Under the pieces are notes generated by a model that worked only from the letters and a program-made list of their open reading frames with translations, ran no database searches and was not told where the DNA came from. From positions 1-64,000 of the forward strand of contig NZ_JAZHLI010000019.1 of NCBI RefSeq assembly GCF_036549475.1: 64,000 nucleotides of DNA. Direction: 5' to 3'. Below, piece by piece: positions 25,079-34,714 of this stretch. How positions within the stretch are numbered: the stretch's first letter is position 1; each line of letters starts with the position of its first letter. A program made the position numbers and the translations under genes. The stretch is from Aurantimonas sp036549475 (lineage in GTDB: Bacteria > Pseudomonadota > Alphaproteobacteria > Rhizobiales > Rhizobiaceae).

Positions 25079-26344
25079 ATGAGACGAGTTGTCATTACAG
25101 GCGTCGGCATGGTTACGCCCCTCGGGGCCGGTTCCGGCGTCACATGGAAGCGTCTGCTGAACGGCGAGAGTGGCCTGCAGCGGATCGAGAACTTCCAGGT
25201 CGATGATCTGGCGTGCCAGATCGCCGGCCAGATTCCGCGCGGCGACGGCCAGGACGGTACCTTCGATCCAGACCACTGGATGGAGCCGAAGGAACAGCGC
25301 AAGGTCGATGACTTCATCCTCTACGCTGTCGCGGCTGCGTCAGAAGCCCTCGACGACGCCAATTGGCACCCCGAATCCTACGAAGACCAGATCGCCTCCG
25401 GCGTCCTGATCGGCTCGGGAATCGGCGGCCTGCAGGGCATCGAGCGCACGTCTTTGATCCTGGCCGAGAAGGGACCGCGGCGGATCAGCCCCTTCTTCAT
25501 CCCGGGCAGCCTGATCAACCTGGCTTCCGGCCATGTGTCGATCCGCAACGGCTTGAAAGGCCCGAACCATTCCGTGGTGACGGCCTGCTCGACCGGCGCG
25601 CATGCGATCGGTGACGCGTCCCGCCTGATCGCGCTCGGGGATGCCGACGTGATGGTCGCCGGCGGCGCCGAATCGCCGGTCGGCCGCCTGGCGATGGCGG
25701 GCTTTGCCGCGTGCAAGGCGTTGTCCACGCATTTCAACGACACCCCGCAGGCCGGGTCGCGGCCCTACGACCGCGACCGCGACGGCTTCGTCATGGGCGA
25801 GGGCGCGGGTGTCGTCGTTCTGGAAGAGTACGAGCACGCTAGGGCACGCGGCGCACGCATCTACGCCGAGGTGATCGGCTATGGCATGTCGGGCGACGCC
25901 TATCACATCACGGCCCCGGCTTCCGACGGCGACGGCGCCTATCGCTGCATGTCGGCGGCAATGAAGCGGGCCGGGGTGCAACCGTCCGATCTCGACTATG
26001 TCAACGCGCACGGAACCTCGACGCCGCTGGGCGACGAGATCGAACTGCGCGCGATCGAGCGGCTGGTCGGCGATGCCGCCAGCGGCATCACCATGTCGTC
26101 CACCAAATCCGCCATCGGGCATCTGCTCGGTGCGGCAGGCTCCGTCGAGGCGATCTTCTCGGCACTGGCGATCCGCGACAACGTCGCGCCGCCGACGCTG
26201 AATCTCGACAACCCGTCGGTGGAGACCAAGATCGATCTCGTTCCGCACGAGAAGCGCGAAAAGCGCATCGACGTGGCTCTGTCGAACTCCTTCGGATTCG
26301 GCGGGACCAACGCATCGCTCGTGCTGCGACGCGTGGCTGACTGA
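25079..26344 (+). CDS. fabF: Beta-ketoacyl-ACP synthase II
   Basis: Condenses malonyl-ACP with acyl-ACP. The 421-residue protein has the active-site C170 in VVTACSTGAHAIG, the first His in NAHGTSTPLGD and the second in SAIGHLLGAAG, and GFGGTNASLV near the end. The ATG at 25079 follows GAAGAG; an adjacent in-frame TTG at 25076 is less likely. It is 40 bases after acpP. Confidence 0.97.
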   Translation: MRRVVITGVGMVTPLGAGSGVTWKRLLNGESGLQRIENFQVDDLACQIAGQIPRGDGQDGTFDPDHWMEPKEQRKVDDFILYAVAAASEALDDANWHPESYEDQIASGVLIGSGIGGLQGIERTSLILAEKGPRRISPFFIPGSLINLASGHVSIRNGLKGPNHSVVTACSTGAHAIGDASRLIALGDADVMVAGGAESPVGRLAMAGFAACKALSTHFNDTPQAGSRPYDRDRDGFVMGEGAGVVVLEEYEHARARGARIYAEVIGYGMSGDAYHITAPASDGDGAYRCMSAAMKRAGVQPSDLDYVNAHGTSTPLGDEIELRAIERLVGDAASGITMSSTKSAIGHLLGAAGSVEAIFSALAIRDNVAPPTLNLDNPSVETKIDLVPHEKREKRIDVALSNSFGFGGTNASLVLRRVAD

Positions 26345-26351
26345 CACCGAT

Positions 26352-26379
26352 GGCGGCGGCGCATGATGTCGCCGCCGCC
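26352..26379 (+). terminator. GC-rich hairpin behind fabF
   Basis: A ten-pair stem GGCGGCGGCG / CGCCGCCGCC with an eight-base loop starts seven bases after the fabF stop. It is not followed by a T run, so it may pause or protect the transcript rather than end it fully before mltG. Confidence 0.4.
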
Positions 26380-26447
26380 GTTCGGGCTTTCGCCACAATC
26401 CGATGGTGCTTCGGCAGCCACGAGGCAATTTCAATCGGGGGTATGCG

Positions 26448-27554
26448 GTGACCGACGAACGTGGCGGCGAGGGCGCTCGCTCAGGCAGAGACCGACGCGG
26501 CCGGAAACCGGCGCCGGTGCGCAGCCGCTCGCGCCATTCGCGAAACCAGCTCGTCATCTTCCTGAATTTCTGCCTGTCGGCCGCGCTCTTCGCGATGCTC
26601 GCCGCCGGGGCAGTGATCTACTGGGGTGCCGGCCAGTTCGAGGCGGCAGGCCCGCTGCAAGCCGAGACCACCTATGTCGTGCCGCGCAACAGCGGCCTTC
26701 AGACCATTGCGAGCGGCCTCGAGAGCAAAGGCGTCATCAGCGATGCCAGCGTGTTCGAGTACGGCGTGCGCTTCGCCGGGACCGCCGGTGACCTGAAGGC
26801 GGGCGAATACGCCTTCGCGCCGGGCACCTCCATGCGGCAGGTGATGGAAAAGCTCCGCGAGGGGCGATCCATCATGCATTCGGTGACCATCCCGGAAGGC
26901 TGGACGACGCAAAGGGCGTTCGAGCGGATCGCCGCCGAGCCATCGCTGACCGGCGAGATGCCAGAGATGGTTCCCGAGGGCACGCTGCGCCCTGACACCT
27001 ACCTCTTCCAGCGCGGCATGACCCGCAAGGAACTGGTGCGCCGGATGCGCGAGGCGCAGAACGCGCTCGTCGCCGAAATCTGGGAGAAGCGCGCCGACGA
27101 CCTGCCGATCGACGATATCGGCGAGTTCATCACCCTGGCTTCGATCGTCGAGCGGGAGACGGGGGTCGCGAGCGAGCGGCCGCATGTGGCCTCGGTCTTC
27201 ATCAACCGCCTGCGCAAGGGCATGCGGCTGCAATCGGATCCGACATTCCTCTATGGCGTCTATGGCGGCGCGGGCAAGCCGGCCGATGCGCCGGTCACCC
27301 AGTCCGACATCGACAGCGACACGCCGTACAACACGTACAAGATCGGCGGCCTGCCGCCCGGTCCGATCGCCGCGCCCGGCCGCGCCGCCCTGGAGGCGGT
27401 GGCGACCCCGCTGGAAACCGACGATCTCTATTTCGTCGCCGACGGGACCGGCGGTCACGTCTTCGCCACTACACTGGACGAGCACAATCGCAACGTCCGC
27501 GACTATCGTGCTTTGGAGCGCCAGAACCGCGCCGAGGCCGAGTCGACCCAGTAA
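26448..27554 (+). CDS. mltG: Endolytic murein transglycosylase
   Basis: Cleaves nascent glycan strands in the periplasm and sets their length. The protein has a basic cytoplasmic N-terminus, one membrane helix (around FLNFCLSAALFAMLAAGAV), a LysM-like part and the YceG catalytic domain with the conserved Glu in ASIVERETG, then FINRL and TYKIGGLPPGPIAAPG. Start choice: the GTG at 26448 (368 residues) has GGGGG eight bases upstream; the ATG at 26403 (383 residues) has no such site. It follows fabF as in many Hyphomicrobiales. Confidence 0.92.
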   Translation: MTDERGGEGARSGRDRRGRKPAPVRSRSRHSRNQLVIFLNFCLSAALFAMLAAGAVIYWGAGQFEAAGPLQAETTYVVPRNSGLQTIASGLESKGVISDASVFEYGVRFAGTAGDLKAGEYAFAPGTSMRQVMEKLREGRSIMHSVTIPEGWTTQRAFERIAAEPSLTGEMPEMVPEGTLRPDTYLFQRGMTRKELVRRMREAQNALVAEIWEKRADDLPIDDIGEFITLASIVERETGVASERPHVASVFINRLRKGMRLQSDPTFLYGVYGGAGKPADAPVTQSDIDSDTPYNTYKIGGLPPGPIAAPGRAALEAVATPLETDDLYFVADGTGGHVFATTLDEHNRNVRDYRALERQNRAEAESTQ

Positions 27555-27593
27555 AGCGCGGACTGGCCGGACCGAACGGAAGGGAGTGCGGCC

Positions 27594-28481
27594 ATGCCCG
27601 TGCAGAGCATGACGGGCTTTGCCCGCCACGAGGCGACGGCTGCCGGCGGCGAGTTCGTCTGGGAACTGCGCTCGGTGAACAGCAAGGGCCTCGACCTGCG
27701 GCTGCGGCTGCCGCAGGGCTTCGAGACGATCGAGAACGATCTCCGCCGGGAGGCGGCGACCTGGCTGACCCGCGGAAACATCCAGGCCAACCTGCAGATT
27801 CGGCGCGACGAGGCGGCACCCGCCTTCACCATCAACGAGCCGATGCTCGGCCAACTCCTGGCGTTGTCGAGCCGTCTGGTGGCCGATGGCCATGCTGCGC
27901 CGCCCAGCGCCGACGGCATCCTGGCGATCAAGGGGATCGTCGAGGTAGCCGAGAGCCGAATGGATCCCGACACCCGCGATTCCCAGTTCGCGGCCGCCAG
28001 GGAGAGCTTTTCGGCCGCCCTCGCAAGCCTTGCCGGGGCACGGGAGGCCGAAGGGGCCGCTCTCGCCGACATCCTGTCCGAGCGGCTCGCGGAAATCGAG
28101 CGGCTGGCGGGAGAGGCGGAGGCCGATCCGTCGCGCAGCCCGCACGCCTGCCGCGACCGGCTGACGGCGCAGGTCGCCGAACTGATGACGGCGGACGATC
28201 GGCTCGACGAGCAGCGCCTGCATCAGGAGGCAGCAATGATCGCCGCCCGCGCGGACATCCGCGAGGAGATCGACCGACTGCAGACCCATGTGGCGGCGGC
28301 CAAGGCGCTGCTGGCCGCCGGCGGACCGGTCGGCCGTCGGCTCGATTTTTTGTCGCAGGAATTGAACCGCGAATCGAATACGATCTGCTCCAAGTCGAAC
28401 GCGACTTCGCTGACCGCCATCGGACTTGAACTGAAGGTGGCGGTCGATCAGTTCCGTGAGCAGGTGCAGAACATAGAATGA
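27594..28481 (+). CDS. YicC/YloC family endoribonuclease
   Basis: A 295-residue protein with the YicC N-terminus (MTGFARHEATAAGGEFVWELRSVNSKGLDLRLRLP, quoted only as the family pattern MTGFAR...SVN.KGLD) and the DUF1732 C-terminus (GRRLDFLSQELNRESNTICSKS). Homologues are endoribonucleases active in RNA turnover. It precedes gmk with a four-base ATGA overlap, the usual arrangement. Confidence 0.92.
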   Translation: MPVQSMTGFARHEATAAGGEFVWELRSVNSKGLDLRLRLPQGFETIENDLRREAATWLTRGNIQANLQIRRDEAAPAFTINEPMLGQLLALSSRLVADGHAAPPSADGILAIKGIVEVAESRMDPDTRDSQFAAARESFSAALASLAGAREAEGAALADILSERLAEIERLAGEAEADPSRSPHACRDRLTAQVAELMTADDRLDEQRLHQEAAMIAARADIREEIDRLQTHVAAAKALLAAGGPVGRRLDFLSQELNRESNTICSKSNATSLTAIGLELKVAVDQFREQVQNIE

Positions 28482-29143
28482 CGTCGATCTTCGAAACGGA
28501 ATCGGCGGTGCCGATCGCACGCCGTGGGCTGATGCTCGTGCTGTCGTCGCCATCGGGCGCCGGCAAGTCCACCATCGCCCGCAACCTCCTGGAATCCGAT
28601 CCCAGTTTCTCGCTCTCGGTCAGCGTGACGACGCGCAAGCGCCGGGCCAGCGAGATCGACGGCGTGCATTACCGTTTCATCGACCGGGCCGAGTTCGAGC
28701 GGCTGCGCGACGGCGGTGCGTTGCTGGAATGGGCGGAGGTCCACGGCAATTTCTACGGCACGCCACGCGAGGCCGCCGAAAAGGCGATGCGTGACGGCCG
28801 CGACATGCTGTTCGACATCGATTATCAGGGCGCGCTGCAATTGCAGGAGCAGGCCAAGGTGGACGTCGTGTCGGTGTTCATCCTGCCGCCATCCATGGCC
28901 GAGTTGAAGACGCGCCTGCTGCGCCGCGCCGAGGATTCCGGGGAGACCATCGCGGTGCGCCTGAAGAACGCCAAGGTCGAGATCGAGCGCTGGCGCGACT
29001 ACGACTACGTTGTCGTCAACGAGGATCTGGACCGGGCTTTCTCGGCCGTGCGGTCGATCATCAACGCCGAGCGGATGCGCCGCGACCGGCGTCCCGGCCT
29101 GTTCGACTTCACCGCCGAGCTCCTGTCCCAGGACGTGTGCTGA
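28478..29143 (+). CDS. gmk: Guanylate kinase
   Basis: Phosphorylates GMP to GDP with ATP. The 221-residue protein has the P-loop SSPSGAGKST, the GMP-binding segment SVTTRKRRASEIDGVHYRF, and GTPREAAEKA. It overlaps yicC by four bases (ATGA) and converges with rsmA 49 bases away. With purF, purM, purN and ndk it adds to the purine genes of the window. Confidence 0.97.
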   Translation: MTSIFETESAVPIARRGLMLVLSSPSGAGKSTIARNLLESDPSFSLSVSVTTRKRRASEIDGVHYRFIDRAEFERLRDGGALLEWAEVHGNFYGTPREAAEKAMRDGRDMLFDIDYQGALQLQEQAKVDVVSVFILPPSMAELKTRLLRRAEDSGETIAVRLKNAKVEIERWRDYDYVVVNEDLDRAFSAVRSIINAERMRRDRRPGLFDFTAELLSQDVC

Positions 29144-29191
29144 GATCGGGCCATTCGGCCGCCGCGCCGGCTGACAAAACTAGTCAGTCGG

Positions 29192-30031
29192 TTATTGCAA
29201 GCCGTTGGCCAGGCGCACGAATTCGCGGATCGTTAGGGTCTCGGCCCGCCGCTGCGGGTCGATGTCCGCGGCCAACAGGAGCGTCTCTCCACCGAGGCTC
29301 TTGAGGCTCTGGCGCAGCATCTTGCGGCGCTGCCCGAAGGCTGCGGCCGTGACTGTCTCCAGTTTGGCGAGGGAGGCGGGCTCCGGCACCGCGCGGGGAC
29401 GGATCTGGATGACGGACGAAGTGACCTTCGGCGGCGGGGTGAAGGCTTCCGGCGGAACGTCGAACAGGATCCGCGCTTCGGTCCGCCAACCCGCGAGCAC
29501 GCCGAGACGGCCGTAATGTTTCGAGCCTGGGGCGGCGACGATACGCACGGCCACCTCGCGCTGGAACATCAGCGTCAGACTCGACCAGAGCGGCGGCCAT
29601 TGCGGCGTGGCGATCCAGTCCAGCAACAACTGCGTCCCGACATTGTAGGGCAAATTCGCAACGATCTTCAGCGCTTCCGCGCCCTCAGGCCGCTGGACGG
29701 TCGCCAGGTCGAATTCCAGGGCATCCGCCCGAATGATCTCCAGCCGCCCCGGATAATGCGCCGCGACGGCCTCGAGTGCGGGAATACAGCGGCTGTCCTT
29801 CTCGACTACCACCACCCGGGCGGCGCCTTCGGCCAGCAGTGCCCGGGTCAGGCCGCCGGGTCCGGGTCCGATCTCGACCACCGTGGCGTCGTCCAGCGGC
29901 AGCGCCTGACGGGCGATGCGGCCGGTCAGGTTCAGATCGAGGAGAAAATTCTGGCCGAGGCTGCGCTTGGGGTCGAGACCGTGTTCGGCAAGGACCGCGC
30001 GCAGCGGCGGCAGGCTGTCGATGGGGCTCAC
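29192..30031 (-). CDS. rsmA: 16S rRNA (A1518/A1519-N6)-dimethyltransferase
   Basis: The KsgA enzyme that dimethylates two adenines near the 3' end of 16S rRNA during 30S assembly. The 279-residue protein has SLGQNFLLD, the SAM loop VEIGPGPGGLTRALL, and the catalytic NLPYNVGTQ. The start is a GTG at 30031 that overlaps the pdxA stop in GTGA; the frame is open beyond it but that part is only a pdxA shadow. It is the last gene of the lptF-lptG-lptD-surA-pdxA-rsmA run. Confidence 0.96.
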   Translation of the reverse strand: MSPIDSLPPLRAVLAEHGLDPKRSLGQNFLLDLNLTGRIARQALPLDDATVVEIGPGPGGLTRALLAEGAARVVVVEKDSRCIPALEAVAAHYPGRLEIIRADALEFDLATVQRPEGAEALKIVANLPYNVGTQLLLDWIATPQWPPLWSSLTLMFQREVAVRIVAAPGSKHYGRLGVLAGWRTEARILFDVPPEAFTPPPKVTSSVIQIRPRAVPEPASLAKLETVTAAAFGQRRKMLRQSLKSLGGETLLLAADIDPQRRAETLTIREFVRLANGLQ

Positions 30032-31077
30032 GTGTGCGCCGTCGCCGTGCTGGCTGTATGCTTCGCCGCGTCTGCCATGCGGCCGGCAAGCCGCAGGGCC
30101 GCCAGGAAGCTGTCGGGCCGGGCCTCGCCGGTGCCGGCAATGTCGGCCGCCGTGCCGTGATCGGGCGAGGTCCGGATGACCGGCAGGCCGAGCGTCGCAT
30201 TCACCGTCTTGTCGAAGGCGAGGGTCTTGGCGGGGATCAGCGCCTGGTCGTGATACATGCAGATGGCCACGTCGTAGCGGGACCGCGCCGGTGGATGAAA
30301 CATGGTGTCGGCGGGCAGCGGGCCGACGGCGTCGATGCCCGAGGCGCGAAGACGGGCGATCGCCGGACGGATGACCGTTTCGTCCTCGCTTCCGATCGCG
30401 CCCTTTTCGCCTGCATGCGGGTTGAGTCCGGCGATCGCCAGCCGTGGCCGGGCGATGCCGAGGCGGTCGCGGAAGTCCGCGGCGACGATCCGGCAGGTGG
30501 TCTCGATCAACTCGGACGTCAGCTGCCTCGGCACTTCGGATATGGGAATATGAATGGTCACGGGGACGCAGGACAGATCCGGCCCGGTGAGCAGCATCAC
30601 GGGCGTGAACGGTCGGCCGAGCCACAACTGGCACAGATGCGCGAGATATTCGGTGTGGCCGGGATGATGGAAGCCGGCATCGTAGAGTGCCTTCTTGTCG
30701 ATCGGCCCGGTGACAAGTGCTGCCGCCAGTCCGTCCAGCACCAGCGCCGTGGCGCGGTCGATCGCCTCGATCGTTCCGGCGGCGTTGGCCGGGTCGGTCC
30801 GTCCGGGCGCGTCGGACTGGCGATTGACCAGTGGCAGCACCGGAAGAGTGCCGGGTGCGACGCACAGCGCTTCTTGCGGATTTTGGATCATCGCCACCGT
30901 CAGGGCGCGGCCCAGACGCCGGGCGCGCGCCGCGAGGAGATCGGGATCACCGATGACGAACCAGGACGGCAGGCCCTCCCGGTGCTCGCCATGGATGGCA
31001 ATCACGATGTCCGGGCCGACGCCGGACGGGTCGCCCAGCGTCACTGCGATCGGCAGGTCAGCCGCAGATGCCGTCAC
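30028..31077 (-). CDS. pdxA: 4-hydroxythreonine-4-phosphate dehydrogenase
   Basis: An NAD-dependent enzyme of the DXP-dependent pyridoxal phosphate pathway. The 349-residue protein has TLGDPSGVGPDI at the N-terminus, the metal-binding His in the segment HPGHTEYLA, and later HDQALIPAKTLAFD and DHGTAADIAGTG. It starts at a GTG (31077), ten bases after the SurA-like gene, and overlaps rsmA by four bases. Confidence 0.95.
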   Translation of the reverse strand: MTASAADLPIAVTLGDPSGVGPDIVIAIHGEHREGLPSWFVIGDPDLLAARARRLGRALTVAMIQNPQEALCVAPGTLPVLPLVNRQSDAPGRTDPANAAGTIEAIDRATALVLDGLAAALVTGPIDKKALYDAGFHHPGHTEYLAHLCQLWLGRPFTPVMLLTGPDLSCVPVTIHIPISEVPRQLTSELIETTCRIVAADFRDRLGIARPRLAIAGLNPHAGEKGAIGSEDETVIRPAIARLRASGIDAVGPLPADTMFHPPARSRYDVAICMYHDQALIPAKTLAFDKTVNATLGLPVIRTSPDHGTAADIAGTGEARPDSFLAALRLAGRMADAAKHTASTATAHT

Positions 31078-31087
31078 GACGCTGCCC

Positions 31088-32032
31088 TCAACGTCGAACG
31101 ATCTGGGCCCGTTCGCGCAGCGTCTTCAGATAGTCCGCGTCGGGCTCGGACTGTTCGCCGAGCTTTTCCATTTCGCGGGCCTGGAAGACCATCGCCGCGG
31201 CCTTGTCGTCGGAGATGCTACGGGTGTTGCAGACCGCGATGAACTCGACGCCGCGCTCGGTCTGCTGGGCCGGCGTGGTGCGGCCGACCGAGGTTGCCTG
31301 GATGTCCTTCTTCCAGCGCGGCGGCAGTTCCGGCTGGGCGACGCGGCCGAGATCGCGAACGGTCACGTCGCGCAGGCCCTTGGCGAATTCGAAGGTGGAA
31401 TCGCAGGATTGGAAGCGCGAGCGCATGCTTTCGGCTTCGCGCTTGCGCGTGGCGAGCAGCGCCGATTGCTGCCCCTCGGGGATGACGAAGATCACCTGCT
31501 GCAGCGTGTACTCGGTGGTGCTCGGCTTCTCGCCGCCCTGCGCCAGCATCCGCTGCACGACGTCCTGCTCGCTCAGCTTCTCGCTGCTGCGCATGTTGGC
31601 CTGCACCGCCTGGCCCCAGCCCATCTGGACGCGAATGTAGTCCTTGAAACCGTCCGACGAGAAGCCGGCGCGTGACAGCACCTCGCCGAGTTGCGTCTCT
31701 GTCAGCTTGTTCTCGGCGGCGAAACGCCCGAACGCCTCGTTCACCGCATCGTCCGAGATGGAGATGCCGCGCCGACGGATTTCCTGTTTCTTCAGGGCCT
31801 CGTCGATCAGTTCGTCGGTCGCCTTCTGTGTGGTGTTGCCACCGACACGGCGCAGATTCAGGAAGGCGGCGCGCTGGCGGATCTGGTAGCTGGTGATCGG
31901 GACGCCGTTGACGACAACGCTGATCTCGCTGGCCGCCTGTGCGGTTCCAGTGGTGGCCGGCACGATTGCCGCGACCGAGCCCAGAAGGGCAAGTGCGACG
32001 GCCGCGCGTCTGGCAACGTTTCCAACGATCAT
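31088..32032 (-). CDS. surA: SurA-like periplasmic chaperone
   Basis: A predicted periplasmic folding factor for outer-membrane proteins such as LptD, encoded directly upstream. It has a signal peptide (to about TAQAASE), a SurA N-terminal domain (VVNGVPITSYQIRQRAAFL, then DELIDEALKKQEI) and a C-terminal part that only faintly resembles a parvulin domain. At 314 residues it is shorter than the 428 of E. coli SurA, which has two parvulin domains, so prolyl isomerase activity is doubtful. This short form is usual at this locus in Hyphomicrobiales. Confidence 0.85.
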   Translation of the reverse strand: MIVGNVARRAAVALALLGSVAAIVPATTGTAQAASEISVVVNGVPITSYQIRQRAAFLNLRRVGGNTTQKATDELIDEALKKQEIRRRGISISDDAVNEAFGRFAAENKLTETQLGEVLSRAGFSSDGFKDYIRVQMGWGQAVQANMRSSEKLSEQDVVQRMLAQGGEKPSTTEYTLQQVIFVIPEGQQSALLATRKREAESMRSRFQSCDSTFEFAKGLRDVTVRDLGRVAQPELPPRWKKDIQATSVGRTTPAQQTERGVEFIAVCNTRSISDDKAAAMVFQAREMEKLGEQSEPDADYLKTLRERAQIVRR

Positions 32033-32246
32033 GATTGCTTCAACTCCCTAGATGGCGCGCGTCTCGCGGCTGTGTTCCGCCGGTTGCCGGCTGCGCCCGT
32101 CTTCCGTCAGGACCTCGCAGGACGCAAAGGCTCCCGCAAGCCGTTTCGTCCGCAGGCCCAGCCCGACATTAGAAGGTGGCTTTGGCGAAACCATGGTCCC
32201 GGTCCGTCACTGGATCGCCGCACCCACAACTCGGGGCGATCAACCG

Positions 32247-34712
32247 TCAGCCGTCCTCACCGAGATCGTACGAATAGCCGATATCGGAAATCGTCCGCAG
32301 CCCGATCGTGAACATCAGCCGCGAGGAATCGGATTCTTGTGAATAGCGGTTCACGGTGTCCTGGTAGGAAACGAGCAGGCTGAAGCACTCGTCGGCATAG
32401 CCGATGCCAAAGGTCTTCTCGACGATCGACTGATTCTTGATGTCGTAACCGAGCGAGCCAAAGGCGTTCCAATTGTCGGCGAATTTCAGTGTGCCCGAGC
32501 CGGTGATCTGGCTGCGCTCCTCAATCGAACCGTAGATCGGCTGGGCATCGATATTGGTGTAGGTCACCGTGGCGGTTGCATAGGACGACCCGTAGGTGCC
32601 GAAGACGTCGGTGCGCCGGACATCGAAGGTCTCTTCGTCGAAGCGGGCCTGAGTGCCGAGGGTGATGCCGATCGGCGTACCAAGGGAGATCGAGCCGACA
32701 TAGTCGGAGCGGTCTGTCTCCAGTCCGGAATCGTAGCCGACGAGCGCAAGATCGGTCTGGGCGAACGAGTTGACTCCGCCCAGATGATAGGACTGGCCGA
32801 CGACGGCGTTGACCGTGTAGCCGCCGTCGAAGCTACCGGCATATTTGACGCCGACATTGGCCCGCGAGCCGCCCTCGATGCGGTCGTAGCCGGAGAACTT
32901 GTCGAGCGCGAAGAGATTGGCGGTGTTGAACACCAGCGTCTGGGCGTCCTCGTTGGGCAGGAGGCCTATCTTCTGCTCGTCCGGCCGGACGATGATCTGG
33001 CCGATCGGCTCGATCACATGCGAGGCGTTGGCGGTCTCGATGAGATAGGGATAGCGAGCCTCCATCGCCGCCGTTGCCATACCGCGGGTGCCAGAATCAT
33101 CGATCGAAAGCGTGCCCTGCTGTACCCCAAGATTAGGAAATCCGTCGGAGCGCATATCAGCGGCATATCCATCGCCGCGAACTGATGCCGTCGGCGACAA
33201 CACCAGACCCGAATCCAGCGTATAGGAATCGCGCCAGGCCAAATCGGCCGATGCGCGGGTATAGTCACCCTCCAGCGCATTGTAGCGCAGCAGGTCGGGA
33301 CGATATTGATACCCATCGAGCGGCACCCGGCACGCCTCGTACATGTCGTCCACGAGGTAGAGCGATGTCGCACAGATCGGAGTGACCGAACCCTCCTCAC
33401 GGTGGAGCGAGGCGACGTTCATTTGGAGCTTCAGCTCACCGCCGAGAACGCTCTCCTGGTCGATGCGCTCGTAGTCGAGGCTTGGGGCGACCAGCGGCTG
33501 TGTGTCTGAGGCATCGGGATTGACTGACTGGTACTGGAACTTCTGGCCGCGCAGGTCGAAATAGCTCTGGTCGCCGAGACCGGTCAGATAGATCTCCGAC
33601 GTCTTCACCGTGTCGCTGTAACCCGGGATCTCGTAGGTGGCGGAGAAGTTCTCGTCCGACTGTACCAGGACGTCCCAACCGAGCGTCCAGCGCTCGCTCA
33701 GGGCGAACTGAGCCCTGGAGCCGATCATGCCGCGTTCGGTGTTGTCGAAGTCGGGCGAGGCGGTGATGAGTTCGCCCGTCGTTGAATTGTAGATGTTGTC
33801 GTCGGCGAAGGCGTCGGGATCGCGCTGACTGATGCCTGCGGCCTGCAGGGTGAAATAGCCGCTCTCGAAGGCCTGACGGTACTCGGCCTCGGCCAGGAAA
33901 CCCTGCTTAGTATAATAGGTGCCCGACAGGGTCACGTCCTTGTCGTCGGCAATATCGATGAAATACGGGGTTCGCAGCCCGTAGCCGAGCTCGCTCGATG
34001 AACGGAAGACCGGGGTCAGGAAGCCGGTCTTGCGTTTGACCGTCGGGTCCGGGGACTGGAAATAGGGCAGGTATGCGATGGGCGTGCCGAACAGCTCGAA
34101 CTTCGCGCCGTAATACCGGACCTCTTTCTCGTTCTGGTCCCAGACGATCTTTCGCGCCTTTACCTGCCAGAGCGGCGCCCGCTCGGGGTTCTCGCGGCAG
34201 GGTTCGCAGGCCGTGTAGACGCCCTGCTGGAAGGTCGTAACGCTGCCATCCTGACGCACTGCGTCCGCGGCGGCGAAACGGGTGTTGTCCGGTGTCTCGA
34301 TCCGCAGCGCCTTGACGAAGCCGTCGCGGAAATCATCCGTGATGTCGATGCTGTCGGCGTAGACCTTATTTCCGTCCGGCTGTTGCAATTCCACATCGCC
34401 GGACGCGACCAACCGGCGCGTGTTCTGGTCATAGGTGACATCCCGCGCCACGAGCTTGTAGCTGCCGTAGTCGATCCGCACACCGCCCGAAGCAGTCACG
34501 ATGGAGCTGTCGGTGTTGTAGGTGACGGTGTCCGCTTCGAGAAACATCTGGGCATCGTCGGGCACCGACATGTCGGCCGGAATCCCCGCCTGCGCCCACG
34601 CGACCTGCCCCCCCAAGCCGAGGCCGCAAATAGCTGTACCGGCGAGAAGAAACGCCCGCATGCCGACCTGCGCGTCGCGTCTTCCTGCGCGACTGGCCCC
34701 CCTCGCAACCAT
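32247..34712 (-). CDS. lptD: LPS-assembly outer-membrane protein
   Basis: The barrel that inserts lipopolysaccharide into the outer leaflet. A signal peptide (RAFLLAGTAICGLGLGGQVAWAQ) is followed by an LptA-like beta-jellyroll (FLEADTVTYN, TASGGVRIDYG, VYADSIDIT) and a long beta-barrel ending at SDIGYSYDLGEDG. Cysteine pairs (CEPC in the N-domain, others later) may form disulfides. I chose the ATG at 34712, two bases after the lptG stop, with AAGAGG upstream; a second ATG at 34661 would start nearer the signal peptide. The length is about 821 residues. Confidence 0.93.
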   Translation of the reverse strand: MVARGASRAGRRDAQVGMRAFLLAGTAICGLGLGGQVAWAQAGIPADMSVPDDAQMFLEADTVTYNTDSSIVTASGGVRIDYGSYKLVARDVTYDQNTRRLVASGDVELQQPDGNKVYADSIDITDDFRDGFVKALRIETPDNTRFAAADAVRQDGSVTTFQQGVYTACEPCRENPERAPLWQVKARKIVWDQNEKEVRYYGAKFELFGTPIAYLPYFQSPDPTVKRKTGFLTPVFRSSSELGYGLRTPYFIDIADDKDVTLSGTYYTKQGFLAEAEYRQAFESGYFTLQAAGISQRDPDAFADDNIYNSTTGELITASPDFDNTERGMIGSRAQFALSERWTLGWDVLVQSDENFSATYEIPGYSDTVKTSEIYLTGLGDQSYFDLRGQKFQYQSVNPDASDTQPLVAPSLDYERIDQESVLGGELKLQMNVASLHREEGSVTPICATSLYLVDDMYEACRVPLDGYQYRPDLLRYNALEGDYTRASADLAWRDSYTLDSGLVLSPTASVRGDGYAADMRSDGFPNLGVQQGTLSIDDSGTRGMATAAMEARYPYLIETANASHVIEPIGQIIVRPDEQKIGLLPNEDAQTLVFNTANLFALDKFSGYDRIEGGSRANVGVKYAGSFDGGYTVNAVVGQSYHLGGVNSFAQTDLALVGYDSGLETDRSDYVGSISLGTPIGITLGTQARFDEETFDVRRTDVFGTYGSSYATATVTYTNIDAQPIYGSIEERSQITGSGTLKFADNWNAFGSLGYDIKNQSIVEKTFGIGYADECFSLLVSYQDTVNRYSQESDSSRLMFTIGLRTISDIGYSYDLGEDG

Positions 34713-34714
34713 AC

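Noticed and set aside
22717..28553. Long minus-strand frames opposite the fab cluster, mltG and yicC
   Set aside because: Same shadow pattern; the plus-strand genes carry catalytic motifs and proper spacing.
29192..30865. A 557-residue reading that would fuse rsmA to upstream sequence
   Set aside because: The first half is the pdxA gene in another frame; rsmA starts at the GTG overlapping the pdxA stop.
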